A stretch of DNA of 64,000 nucleotides from Persicimonas caeni (GTDB taxonomy: Bacteria; Myxococcota_A; Bradymonadia; Bradymonadales; Bradymonadaceae): assembly GCF_006517175.1 (NCBI RefSeq), contig NZ_CP041186.1, forward strand, positions 124,001 to 188,000, given 5' to 3'. Shown here one piece after another: positions 42,956 through 50,667 of this stretch. The translations under genes and the position numbers were made by a program. The notes under the pieces are model-generated. The model was not told where the DNA came from. It saw only the letters and a program-made list of their open reading frames with translations, and ran no database searches. How positions within the stretch are numbered: the first letter of the stretch is position 1; every line of letters starts with the position of its first letter.

Positions 42956-43099
42956 AGCGTGACCCCACCAAATCTGACAAGTTTTCTGACAAGCCCAAAA
43001 AAGACCACACATTAACGGACCAAAAGACCCCAAACCCGCCCAAACCCTCTAAAAGCGGACTTTTTCGCCGCCATGTGGGTACAAACGAGACGCCCAAGG
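42956..43099. other. Gap before the att core
   Basis: These 144 bases hold short plus-strand TCTGACAAGTTTTCTGACAAG repeats and no gene. Related TGACAAGTTT elements occur just right of attL near 8240-8270 and before the third att core near 50492-50515, so they could be integrase arm-type sites. Confidence 0.4.
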
Positions 43100-43148
43100 C
43101 TTGCATGGGGTGCAAGGGGTCCCCGGTTCAAATCCGGGCGCTCCGACT
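43100..43148 (+). other. att core copy 2 (right end of the prophage)
   Basis: It is identical over 49 bases to the 3' part of tRNA-Pro (8112-8160). The tRNA 5' half is missing, so it is not a functional gene. It is followed by the displaced tRNA terminator. Confidence 0.9.
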
Positions 43149-43352
43149 TAGAAAACCCGACCGGCAACGGTCGGGTTTTTGCGTTCTTGCCCCACTCTCC
43201 CCACACCGTCACAACAAGCCCACCCGATAAGCGTAGCCGTAGGCGAAGCGCGCCGCACGAGGCGTAGCCGAGTGAGGCCTCTGTAGCCCCATCCGACCGG
43301 AGCGCAAGCGTAGGGAGGTTGGGGGGACAAATGGTGAACGCTCGACACGTGG
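43149..43352. repeat. Att-flanking repeat (copy of 54599-54798)
   Basis: About 200 bases after the att core, including a GTAGCC-rich segment (AAGCGTAGCCGTAGGCGAAG ... GGAGGTTGGGGGGACAAATGGT), are nearly identical to the bases after the fourth att copy. A more diverged version follows the third copy (50668-50870). Together with the core, this gives direct repeats of about 245 bp flanking the 43149-54598 block. Confidence 0.85.
43152..43180 (+). terminator. Displaced tRNA-Pro terminator with GNRA loop
   Basis: AAAACCCGACCG pairs with CGGTCGGGTTTT around a GCAA tetraloop, then T. The same sequence follows the other two right-hand att copies (50671-50699 with minor changes; 54602-54630). Confidence 0.88.
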
Positions 43353-43450
43353 TCGATCGCTCGACGTCACAACCTGGCTGGGCGTCGCAACGTGCGGGCG
43401 AATCGAAGATTGCCATTTCGATCGAAGCGGGTCGTTGGGAGATCGCCACA

Positions 43451-43640
43451 CCGACCACGTGTCGAGGCGTCCCACGGCGCCCCGGGCCCTCTCCTCGCTG
43501 GCGCTCGGGTCGGACCCGGCTACAGCGGCCTCAGCAAACAGCGCTTCGGCGTCGCTTCGCCTGCGGCTCAGCTCATCTTACGACGTCGCGCGACCGCATG
43601 AAGTGGACATCGTCGGGGAATGTACTTCCCTTCCGACGCG
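43451..43640 (+). repeat. Dispersed repeat family A, copy A1 (fullest copy)
   Basis: 190 bases run from CCGACCACGTGTCGAGG to the terminal hairpin CGTCGGGGAA-TGTAC-TTCCCTTCCGACG. Further copies are at 51941-52062, 52651-52827 and 58411-58513, plus a hairpin-only relic at 56591-56619. Its right part overlaps the end of the tail gene at 43568. Confidence 0.85.
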
Positions 43641-44044
43641 GGGAGCCGGTAGTCGCCCTTGCGTTGGAAGACATGCTTGCCGAGCTTCTTCGGCACGAAG
43701 GCATGCTTGATGAGCTTGCGGCCGGAGCTCTTCTTCACTCGGACGCTGGTACCCTTTCGGATTTGTCGGGCGCCATCGTGCTTGAGGGGGATGGGCTTAG
43801 CGTCGACGTCGAGGGTGGCCCGCGGGTTCGGCCGCCGCTTTGCCTTGTGCCTCTTGAGCGAGTCTTTGACGCTGCTCGCCTTCAGTGCGACCTCTTGGCG
43901 GACCCCTTTGCTGATTTCGGTGCGTAGGCCGCGGGCCGTCTTGTTGATGGCCCGGACTTGGGCGTTGATGACCTTCTTCGGGTGAAGGTTTTTTATCTCC
44001 GCCCTTACGTCACGGTCAGTCGGTCTGGCAGTGACTGCGAACAC
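43568..44044 (-). pseudogene. Prophage minor tail protein Z-like gene, 3'-truncated by repeat A1
   Basis: The open frame is 158 aa. Residues about 20-125 (VINAQVRAINKTARGLRTEISKGVRQEVALKASSVKDSLKRHKAKRRPNPRATLDVDAKPIPL...) match the GPZ minor tail family. From ASEGKYIPRRCPLHAV onward the frame runs through dispersed repeat A, so the native C-terminus is lost. The start is probably the GTG at 44044, which lies in the 7-bp target duplication of the IS21 element. The native promoter is now separated by the insertion. Confidence 0.65.
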
Positions 44045-44232
44045 AGGGTGTCACAGACCGGGGTAAGTGATCGTAGCTGGTTCGCCCAAAGTGACCACGG
44101 CTGGTTCGGCCAAAGTGATCGGCCCTGGTTCGGCCAAAGTGATCGCAAAATCGGGCGGATGTCGATGACCTGAAACGCTCAGACTGGGAGAATGCAGAGC
44201 AGATGGCTTTAGCCCCTGCTCTGGAGGACCCG

Positions 44233-45825
44233 ATGAGCAATGAGAGGATCGACATGCATCGATTACAAGACCTGGTGCGGATGCACCGTGAGGGCGTTGG
44301 CTGCCGCGAGATTGCCCGCCTTCTAAAGATGAGTCCCAATACCGAGCGCAAATACCGCCACGCGCTCGATGAGGCTGGATTGCTCAAAGGCGAGCCTTCC
44401 GAGATCATCCCACTGGACGAGCTCAAGCAGGCGGTCGCAGAGCTCCTTCCGACGAGCACGCCGCCCCAGGAGACCTCCACGGTCGAGCCGTGGCGCGCAC
44501 AGATTGAAGAGATGTACGAGCGCACGCGCTCACCCCGAGCCATCTGGGACAGGCTTCGGCTCGAGCACGCCGATTTCGACGGCAGCCTGTCCGCCGTCAA
44601 GCGCATGTGCGCCCGCATCAAAGCCGACAGAGGCCCACGTCCGCAAGATGTGGTCATTCGCGTCGAGACCGCGCCAGGAGAGATTGCCCAGGTCGACTTT
44701 GGCTATGTCGGCCGACTCTTCGACCCGATGAGCGGCAAAGTCAGAAAGGCTTATGCCTTCGTGATGGTCCTGGGCTTCAGCCGTCTGATGTACGTCGACC
44801 TGGTTTTCGACCAAAAGGTCGACACCTGGCTTCGCCTGCACGTCGACGCCTTCGAGTACTTCGGCGGCGTGCCCGAGACGGTGGTGCCGGACAATCTCAA
44901 AGCGGCGGTTGTGCGCTGCTATTTCGGGCTCAAGGACAAACCGGAGCTCAACCGAAGCTACCGTGAGCTTGCTCGCCACTACGGCTTTATGATTGACCCG
45001 ACCCCGCCGTATGCCCCTGAAAAGAAGGGCAAAGTCGAGTCGGCGGTCAAGTACGTCAAATCAAACTTCTTTGCGCCGCGCGCCCTCGAGAAGCTCGACG
45101 AGGCCAAGGAGCAATTGAGCCTGTGGCTCGACCAGATTGCCAATCGGCGAGTCCACGGCACCACTCACAGGGTGCCCCGCGAGCACTTCGACGCTGAGGA
45201 GGCAGAAGCACTTAAAGCACTGCCGCCGACGCCCTTTGTGCCGGTGGTCTGGAAGAAGGCCAAGGTCCACCGCGACAGCCACGTCGAATTCGAGCGCCGG
45301 CTCTACTCGGTGCCGTTTCGGCTCATCGGCCAGACCGTCTGGATCCGAGCTCGAGGCGCAAGCGTCGATATCTTCTATGACGACGAGCTGTGCACCTCGC
45401 ACAAGCGAAGCGGTCCCAGAAAGAGCACCCATGAGGCACACCTTCCTGAGGGGCGGCGCGATCTGCGCCACCGAAGCCGTCAGTGGTGGCAGGACAAGGC
45501 TGACCGGATGAGCCCGATCGTCGGCGAATATGTCGAGGAGGTCTTCGGGGCCGACGATGTCTTCAATCAGCTGCGCGCAGTCCAGGCGATCGTGTCGTAC
45601 CTCGAGCAGTTCCCCGTCGAGCGTGCCGAGGGCGCCTGCCGAAGGGCTCGCGCTTTCGGAAACTACACCTATCAAGGCATCAAGCGGATTCTGGTGGAGG
45701 GCATCGACTTAGAGCCTGCCATCCCGCAGGCCGTCTACGTGCACGGCAAGCTCGCCCACCCGCGTTTTGCCCGAAATTTCGAGGAGCTGGCCCTGGCCGA
45801 GGAGGTCTACCATGAGCGCTCGTGA
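44233..45825 (+). CDS. istA: IS21-family transposase IstA
   Basis: The protein is 530 aa from the ATG at 44233, which has GGAGG 5 bases upstream. An N-terminal HTH (MHREGVGCREIARLLKMSPNTERKYRHAL) is followed by an rve integrase core with the DDE residues: Asp in AQVDFGYVGR, Asp in VVPDNLKAAV and Glu in PEKKGKVESAVKYVK. A C-terminal beta domain follows. It catalyses cut-and-insert of the element with IstB. Confidence 0.93.
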   Translation: MSNERIDMHRLQDLVRMHREGVGCREIARLLKMSPNTERKYRHALDEAGLLKGEPSEIIPLDELKQAVAELLPTSTPPQETSTVEPWRAQIEEMYERTRSPRAIWDRLRLEHADFDGSLSAVKRMCARIKADRGPRPQDVVIRVETAPGEIAQVDFGYVGRLFDPMSGKVRKAYAFVMVLGFSRLMYVDLVFDQKVDTWLRLHVDAFEYFGGVPETVVPDNLKAAVVRCYFGLKDKPELNRSYRELARHYGFMIDPTPPYAPEKKGKVESAVKYVKSNFFAPRALEKLDEAKEQLSLWLDQIANRRVHGTTHRVPREHFDAEEAEALKALPPTPFVPVVWKKAKVHRDSHVEFERRLYSVPFRLIGQTVWIRARGASVDIFYDDELCTSHKRSGPRKSTHEAHLPEGRRDLRHRSRQWWQDKADRMSPIVGEYVEEVFGADDVFNQLRAVQAIVSYLEQFPVERAEGACRRARAFGNYTYQGIKRILVEGIDLEPAIPQAVYVHGKLAHPRFARNFEELALAEEVYHERS

Positions 45826-46564
45826 TGATCTGGTCCCCATCCTCAAGCGCCTGCGGCTGTCGGGGCTTCTCAATACGCTGGAGCTTCGCGCCGAGCAGGC
45901 CGTCGACGACAAGCTTGGCTACGTCGACTTTGTCTATCGACTGCTCCACGACGAGGTGGAGCGCCGCGATGCCAATAAGCTGACGCGCTTGATTCGCCAG
46001 GCTGATTTCGAGGCCCACAAAACGCTTCAGGATTTCGATTTCAGCTTCAATCCCAAGATCCCACGCGAGCGGATCATCGAGCTCGGCACCACAAGCTTTG
46101 TCGAGCGCCAAGAAAACGTGCTCCTGGTCGGCCCGGCCGGCACGGGCAAGTCGCACATCGCCCAGGCGCTGGGTCACCGGGCCTGTCGAGCCGGCTACAA
46201 GACCAGGTATGTCGCCGCACATCAGCTTTTGAGCGAGCTTCGAGCAGCCCGCGCCGACCGCAGCTGGGACAAGCTGATGTACAAGCTGTGCGCGGTCGAC
46301 CTCCTGATCATCGACGATCTTGGGCTGCGTCCGCTGGCCCAGGACGAGCCGGTCGACCTGTACGAGCTGATACGCCGCCGCTACGAGCAGGGCTCGCTCG
46401 TGATCACATCCAACCGCGCCATCGACGAGTGGTACGCCATGTTTGGTGACGCGCTGCTCGCCAGCTCGGCGATGGACCGACTGCTACACCACTGCCACGT
46501 CGTCACGCTCGACGGGCACTCGTATCGAAACCCGCCGTCGAAAGCCCGAGCCAAGACGGCCTAA
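45812..46564 (+). CDS. istB: IS21-family helper ATPase IstB
   Basis: The protein is 250 aa from the ATG at 45812 (GAGGAGG site), overlapping istA by 14 bases. It is a AAA+ ATPase with Walker A GPAGTGKSHIAQAL, Walker B VDLLIIDDLGLRPL and sensor STSNRAIDEW-like ITSNRAIDEW. It forms the DnaA/DnaC-like ring that selects target DNA for IstA. Confidence 0.93.
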   Translation: MSARDDLVPILKRLRLSGLLNTLELRAEQAVDDKLGYVDFVYRLLHDEVERRDANKLTRLIRQADFEAHKTLQDFDFSFNPKIPRERIIELGTTSFVERQENVLLVGPAGTGKSHIAQALGHRACRAGYKTRYVAAHQLLSELRAARADRSWDKLMYKLCAVDLLIIDDLGLRPLAQDEPVDLYELIRRRYEQGSLVITSNRAIDEWYAMFGDALLASSAMDRLLHHCHVVTLDGHSYRNPPSKARAKTA

Positions 46565-46666
46565 ACCCGATCACTTTGGCCGAACCAGCACCTTGAGGAG
46601 AACGACGAGAAATCGCCCATGACATCCGCCCGAAAATCGCGATCACTTTGGCCGAACTGAGCGCGA

Positions 46667-47050
46667 TCAGTTTGCCCGTCCGTTGACACACAGGGAGTTC
46701 TTAGTTCGTCTGTCGGCGTCCGGGCGCCCGAAGGTCTGGTCTGCCCATGCTGTTACGTCAGGATCGTCTCCGTACTGCTCTCGGATGTACAAGGCGAGCG
46801 AGTCGTCAGGCTTCACGTCGTCGTCGCCGAAGGCTTCCTTGATGAGGACGTGCACGTAGCGCTGTGTACGTTTTCCGTGGCGCCACAGGGTCACTCGTGG
46901 ACCGAGGGCGCCGGCGAAGGTCGACAACCGATTCGGGGAGGGTCCTTTGAGCGACCACACCTCGCCATCTCGAGAGATGACATAGTCGCCGTCGTAGCCA
47001 TCGACGGTGGCGTAGTCGGCCGCGGGTAGTTCGTCGAAATGCTCAGCCAC
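46667..47050 (-). pseudogene. NUMOD4-like gene, 3' end altered by IS21 insertion
   Basis: The start is the GTG at 47050 with a GGAG site; an upstream in-frame ATG lies beyond a terminator. The protein (about 127 aa) contains GDYVISRDGEVWSLKGP and VTLWRHGKRTQRYVHVLIKEAF, homologous to the 11818-12150 protein. Its last codons run into the IS right end. Removing the IS and one target copy joins it to SQSLPDRLTVT and a TAA, so only about 11 native residues were replaced. It may still be functional. Confidence 0.65.
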
Positions 47051-47068
47051 GAATACTCCAAGAAGCAG

Positions 47069-47095
47069 AAAGAGCCTCCGGATAGGAGGCTCTTT
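47069..47095. terminator. Bidirectional terminator
   Basis: AAAGAGCCTCC (47069-47079) and GGAGGCTCTTT (47085-47095) form a perfect 11-bp stem with A and T tails on both sides. It ends the exported-protein transcript (47196) before the NUMOD-like gene. Confidence 0.85.
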
Positions 47096-47195
47096 CACTC
47101 TCATTTTCTCTACGCGGAAAATGAGTAGGTGGGGCTTTCACTGCTTAGCCTTCTCTCGCTTCTGGAGAGCCGCGGAAGCAGTGTGGTCGGACGAC

Positions 47196-48236
47196 CTATT
47201 TCTCACTTTCTGCGGTCTTCTCCCCTTTCTCGTCCGGTGTCAGCTTGATCCGCATCTTGTGCTGGCGATCGGTATTCTGTGCATAAGTGAAGTGGAATGT
47301 GTATTCACCTTCGGTGAGTTCCTTGCCGGAAATCGGGGTACTTAGAGTCATGTGGGTGCAACCGTACTGACTGCAGTCCAGAAGTGTTGGCGTGTTGTCG
47401 CCCAAGCGGCCCTTGAACAAACGTTTTCCATCTCGGCTTGCGATCAACTGCCAAGCCTTTCCATAGACTAAATGCTCACGACCTCGGACAAGGACGCGAA
47501 CCCGCGGGATCTTGTCATCATCGAGGGTCTTCGGAGCGCCCACTCGCATGCAGACCTCGATGGTGACCCTATAGCTACCGCTAGAGGGCGCCTTGAGGCT
47601 GCGTCTTACGCATGCACCCTCCCGACTCCGTAGTTGGCTGTGCGGAAACGTCACATCCGCATCCAGGCCGTCCTCGAGAACGTAGAAGACGTCGTTGGAG
47701 GCCATGAAGTCTTGCAGCGCTGTCCCGGACTTTGGTGAACCAAGAGTGCTGGTATACACTTTCGAGCAGTCATCGAGAACGACCTGATAGTACTGTTCCT
47801 CCAAGCCACTGCTACTGTGGGAAATAGGCTTACTGAGCAGCTTTCCCTTCCGCCCTTGTAGCTTGTCATATGCCACGCCATCACCAACAAGCTTCGGCCG
47901 TTCACTCCAAAGCTGAAAGCCGTATTTCTTCAGGTCCTCTGCCTTATCGAACTTCACTAACTGCCCATCGAAGCTGTCGAGATCGCACTTGCTGCCAGCG
48001 TCGGCAGTCTTTGTAGAGTCGGCCGTGGAGCCGCTCGTGCCGGTCGAAGTCGCTGCGGTCTGCGAATCAGTGCTTGCAGGCGTCTTTTTCGTCGATTCCG
48101 ACTTGTGGCAGTGATAGTCCGAGCCGTCATTCTTCGTGTGACAGCCCTTCTTGTCCTTGAGCCCTTCATGCGCGGACGCAGCCAGCGGCGCGCTCAGTAC
48201 CAGGGCGCTCAGACCGGTTAGCCAAAGCTTCTGCAT
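47196..48236 (-). CDS. Exported protein with YHYH-like (YHCH) motif
   Basis: The protein is 346 aa from the ATG at 48236 (GGAGGGGG site). A Sec signal peptide (LWLTGLSALVLSAPLAASA) is followed by HEGLKDKKGCHTKNDGSDYHCHK, the conserved metal-binding-like motif of YHYH/YHCH proteins. A Thr/Ser-rich linker and two beta-rich domains follow. The C-terminal domain includes RVRVLVRGREHLVYGKAWQLIASRDGKRLFKG. It is probably periplasmic. It occupies a similar place to the lipoprotein at 15198 in the first element, so exported cargo seems typical of these elements. Confidence 0.75.
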   Translation of the reverse strand: MQKLWLTGLSALVLSAPLAASAHEGLKDKKGCHTKNDGSDYHCHKSESTKKTPASTDSQTAATSTGTSGSTADSTKTADAGSKCDLDSFDGQLVKFDKAEDLKKYGFQLWSERPKLVGDGVAYDKLQGRKGKLLSKPISHSSSGLEEQYYQVVLDDCSKVYTSTLGSPKSGTALQDFMASNDVFYVLEDGLDADVTFPHSQLRSREGACVRRSLKAPSSGSYRVTIEVCMRVGAPKTLDDDKIPRVRVLVRGREHLVYGKAWQLIASRDGKRLFKGRLGDNTPTLLDCSQYGCTHMTLSTPISGKELTEGEYTFHFTYAQNTDRQHKMRIKLTPDEKGEKTAESEK

Positions 48237-48384
48237 GTCCCCCTCCAGTGTGGGATTCGTGGCAATTCTGGCGGAGCGTGTCCGCCTAATATACGAGGGT
48301 CTTCGCGGCGATGCTAACAACGGCGGGGAAATTTTTCCAGCGGTTAAGATGCGTCTGTGAGCACCGGAGCGGCATCTTCGATCG

Positions 48385-48894
48385 TCACACGTGCAATCGA
48401 TTTCGGTCGGCGAGCTCGCGCTCGACATATCGGCGAGCGGTTGCGATTCGACGGCTGGCCGTGGCGTTCGAGATATCCAGTGCCCGCGCCACCTTGGACT
48501 GCGTGGCGTCGAGGACGTCGACATTCGACCAGAGGCTCCAGGCTTCCTCCCCTCGAGCTCGCCCCACCCCGCCCTTATGCTTTGATGCTGTCAGTCGGTC
48601 ACGGGCCGCATGGAACGCCTCGAGGATCCAATCGACGTGCCACACCAGCACCGGTGCCTCGACCCGGCTGTAATCCGGCGACGTCTGGACCCGGCAGCCG
48701 AGCTCGGCGATTTCGGCGTACACCTCAGTGAGCGAGCTAAGCCCGGGGCGGCCGTCTCGCCAGTGGTCGAGCACGATGCCGACGAAGAAGCCGAACTTGC
48801 GCGCGCTCTCAAACTGCGGATCACGCCGGTACAGGAGCGCAGATATCCAGTCAGGCTTGGCATGAATCGTAGCGAGTTGCTGGGACTGATACAT
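48385..48894 (-). CDS. HTH protein related to the 12150-12647 protein
   Basis: The protein is 169 aa. The C-terminal part DVLDATQSKVARALDISNATASRRIATARRYVE is a helix-turn-helix. The layout (YRRDPQF near the N-terminus, LGCRVQTSP in the middle, HTH at the end) matches the prophage protein at 12150 (YRRRPRF, LGTRVDTSM, HTH). It lies 54 bases after the frameshifted 48949 gene on the same strand. It is likely a regulator. Confidence 0.65.
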   Translation of the reverse strand: MYQSQQLATIHAKPDWISALLYRRDPQFESARKFGFFVGIVLDHWRDGRPGLSSLTEVYAEIAELGCRVQTSPDYSRVEAPVLVWHVDWILEAFHAARDRLTASKHKGGVGRARGEEAWSLWSNVDVLDATQSKVARALDISNATASRRIATARRYVERELADRNRLHV

Positions 48895-48948
48895 GATGAC
48901 CTCGTGCGTCTCGATGAGGTGGGTGGGGTGCGAATCAGAAGGGGGATC

Positions 48949-49340
48949 TCACTCGAGGGCCTCCACGTCTGCATCGGTGACGTAACAGCGGTTGTCGTCG
49001 ATCTTGACCATGGGGGCTTCTTTGACCGGCTGGCCGTCCTGACGGTGATGAAGTCGCCGGCGACGAAGGGGTTGTAGCGCACCGCCACAGGTAGCTCCGG
49101 CTCCTCCTCGGGCTCGACCCAATGACCGTGCACCTTTGCGTGTACGTTGCGACACTCAGTCATCACCACGCGCTGGCGCATCTTCTCACTGACCCGGAAC
49201 TCGGCGTCCTCGATGTAGGCGGTCTGGCACCGGTAGATGTCGCGGCCCCTCGTGTTGGTTACGGAGAGCCCGCCGATGTGCAGGTTGTAGTGCACCCGCA
49301 TCGATTGGCCGGGCTCCGGCTTCTGGTCGTAGTCGCCCAT
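48949..49340 (-). pseudogene. Frameshifted paralog of the 41477 gene
   Basis: The N-terminal 97 codons (MGDYDQKPEPGQSMRVHYNLHIGGLSV...YNPFVAGDFITV) match the intact copy. After ACC GTC a single base is missing (about 49041). The homologous ending DGQPVKEAPMVKIDDNRCYVTDADVEALE then continues in another frame to a stop at 48949. The total length (392 bases) is one short of a whole number of codons, consistent with a one-base deletion. Confidence 0.8.
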
Positions 49341-49360
49341 GGCGCCCCTTGGGTTTGAAG

Positions 49361-49374
49361 TGCAATCGATTGCA
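49361..49374. promoter_or_regulatory. Palindromic operator in the second element
   Basis: TGCAATCGATTGCA lies between the frameshifted gene and the second AlbA-domain gene, in the same position as 41902-41915. A TATGCT box follows. Confidence 0.75.
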
Positions 49375-49442
49375 CTCGTAACTTCACGGCCAGCCCGCTA
49401 TGCTACGGCCCAACCAGGAAGCTCGAGATTTCAGGGAGAGGT

Positions 49443-50489
49443 ATGCGAAAAATCGACGTGGAGGCGTGGGCACGCCGAGTCATCGACATGGTGCTCGAGG
49501 GAAACCGAGTCGAGGACAGCCGTGTCGAACTCAAGGCTCATTTTCCGGGGGACCACCCACACATCCCCGAAGACGATCACGTCTTCAAGCACGCGCGGCA
49601 GTTGGCCGGACATGCGAACGCAGCTCGAGGTGCAGAGTTGCTGTGGTTATTCGGCCTCGACGACGAGGCACACTGCATCACGGACGTGGCCACAGACAAA
49701 CGCGAGCACTGGTACCAGCGCATCAGCTCGAAGTTCGAGTCACTAGTACCTGAGCTTCTCGAGTGCCTCACGATCGACCACGCTGACGGAGTGGTAGTAG
49801 CCTTCTATTTTGGGACGGAGCGGGCGCCTTATCTCGTCAATAATCCGAAGGGCGGACGCATCGACTTTGAGGTGCCATGGCGTGAGGACAATACGACACG
49901 GACCGCAAGACGTCGCGATCTCGTATCGGTCTTGGTGCCGGTTCAGCGCTTACCTGATGCAGAAATGCTACTAGCTGCAGCCTCGGTCGGTCGACCAAAG
50001 GACAGGCTCGTTTTCTGTCTCGATGCTCAAATCTACCTGGAGCCGCTTGGCGAAGGACAAATCGTGTTTCCGTTCCACAGGATCCGATTAGAGTCCCCTG
50101 AGCTAGAATCCATTCATCTTTCTAGGTGGTCGCCGTATTTCGCATCAGCCGAGCCTGCAGGGGCATTCGGAGACGGCAAACATACCTCAATGGTAGATTG
50201 TCGCGGTCATGCGATTGTTCTGGGAGGACCGACGAGCATTGCGCTGAGACTCAAATGGTTCCCGACTGACATGGGGTACGACGTCTTCCCCGACAAGTTC
50301 GACGTAACGCTACGCCTGCAACCCTCAAGACTCGGGACCGATGTCGTTTTGCGTGCAACCTTCAGCAGCGAGCGCCCAATTCGGAACAAGGGGACAATTG
50401 CTCCCATCGCGCTTGATATCAGCGATTACGAAAATGCAGAACGCATTTGGATTGCCGAACCGACTAACTCTTGCGGACAAGCCCCATAA
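49443..50489 (+). CDS. AlbA_2/Schlafen-like N-terminal domain protein, variant 2
   Basis: The protein is 348 aa. The first 415 bases differ from the 41984 gene at only about four positions (for example V45D and N76H). Similarity drops from codon 139 and is gone after about codon 170. The remaining 175 residues (from LPDAEMLLAAASVGRPKDRL) are unrelated to the other copy and beta-rich. It lies directly before an att core, like its paralog. This pattern suggests a constant sensor or nuclease-type domain with exchangeable C-terminal parts. Confidence 0.65.
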   Translation: MRKIDVEAWARRVIDMVLEGNRVEDSRVELKAHFPGDHPHIPEDDHVFKHARQLAGHANAARGAELLWLFGLDDEAHCITDVATDKREHWYQRISSKFESLVPELLECLTIDHADGVVVAFYFGTERAPYLVNNPKGGRIDFEVPWREDNTTRTARRRDLVSVLVPVQRLPDAEMLLAAASVGRPKDRLVFCLDAQIYLEPLGEGQIVFPFHRIRLESPELESIHLSRWSPYFASAEPAGAFGDGKHTSMVDCRGHAIVLGGPTSIALRLKWFPTDMGYDVFPDKFDVTLRLQPSRLGTDVVLRATFSSERPIRNKGTIAPIALDISDYENAERIWIAEPTNSCGQAP

Positions 50490-50618
50490 CCTGACAAGTT
50501 TCCTGACAAGTCGAAGATCGGCATTTTTCGCGACCAACGAAGACCAACAAGCGCCGCCCAACCCCGCATAATGCGGGCTTCATCGGTCACACCAAGAAAT
50601 TCATATCTAGACCCCTTG

Positions 50619-50667
50619 CTTGCATGGGGTGCAAGGGGTCCCCGGTTCAAATCCGGGCGCTCCGACT
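50619..50667 (+). other. att core copy 3
   Basis: 49 bases identical to 8112-8160, followed by a close version of the displaced terminator (50671-50699, loop GGCAAA). The flanking repeat after it (50725-50870) is diverged compared with copies 2 and 4. Confidence 0.9.

Larger units (their letters stand above)
8161..43148. mobile_element. Tailed prophage integrated in tRNA-Pro (about 35 kb)
   Basis: It is bounded by the 49-bp direct repeat of the tRNA 3' end (8112-8160 and 43100-43148), with the integrase next to the intact tRNA. It contains an early operon, an accessory island and a complete-looking structural module (terminase to fibre) read leftwards. Head genes (DUF935-like portal fused to a gpF-like domain, a protease with a scaffold region, a gpG-like morphogenesis protein) resemble Mu-type heads. 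However, a tyrosine integrase is present and no MuA/MuB transposase was found. The tail genes (tube, G/GT chaperones, tape measure) indicate a long non-contractile tail, since no sheath was seen. Confidence 0.88.
44049..46688 (+). mobile_element. IS21-family insertion sequence (2640 bp)
   Basis: The ends begin TGTCA and finish TGACA, with imperfect inverted repeats (left TGTCACAGACCGGGGTAAGT, right complement TGTCAACGGACGGGCAAACT). Inside each end, several copies of GGTTCGGCCAAAGTGATC are repeated, as typical for IS21 multiple transposase sites. A 7-bp target duplication CACAGGG flanks it (44042-44048 and 46689-46695). Both istA and istB are intact, so it could be active. Confidence 0.9.
43149..50667. 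mobile_element. Degenerate phage-related element between att copies 2 and 3
   Basis: This 7.5-kb block between att cores lacks an integrase and head genes. It contains a truncated minor tail gene, a NUMOD4-like gene and an HTH gene related to those at 11818 and 12150, a frameshifted paralog of 41477, and an AlbA-domain gene with the same operator. It is best read as a decayed relative of the prophage, or a satellite, further disrupted by IS21. Confidence 0.65.

Noticed and set aside
43100-43148. Additional tRNA-Pro genes at the right att copies
   Set aside because: All three lack the 5' half (acceptor strand, D-arm), so they cannot fold as tRNA.
8161-43148. A transposing Mu-like phage
   Set aside because: Head genes are Mu-like, but the element has tRNA att repeats and a tyrosine integrase, and no MuA/MuB-type genes.
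48392-48403. A further operator site TGCAATCGATTT
   Set aside because: Only one half matches, and it lies within the end of the coding sequence of the HTH gene.
48591-49340. A 249-aa protein starting like the 41477 product
   Set aside because: After the frameshift it continues in a frame overlapping the real HTH gene at 48385-48894. The homologous ending is in the other frame.
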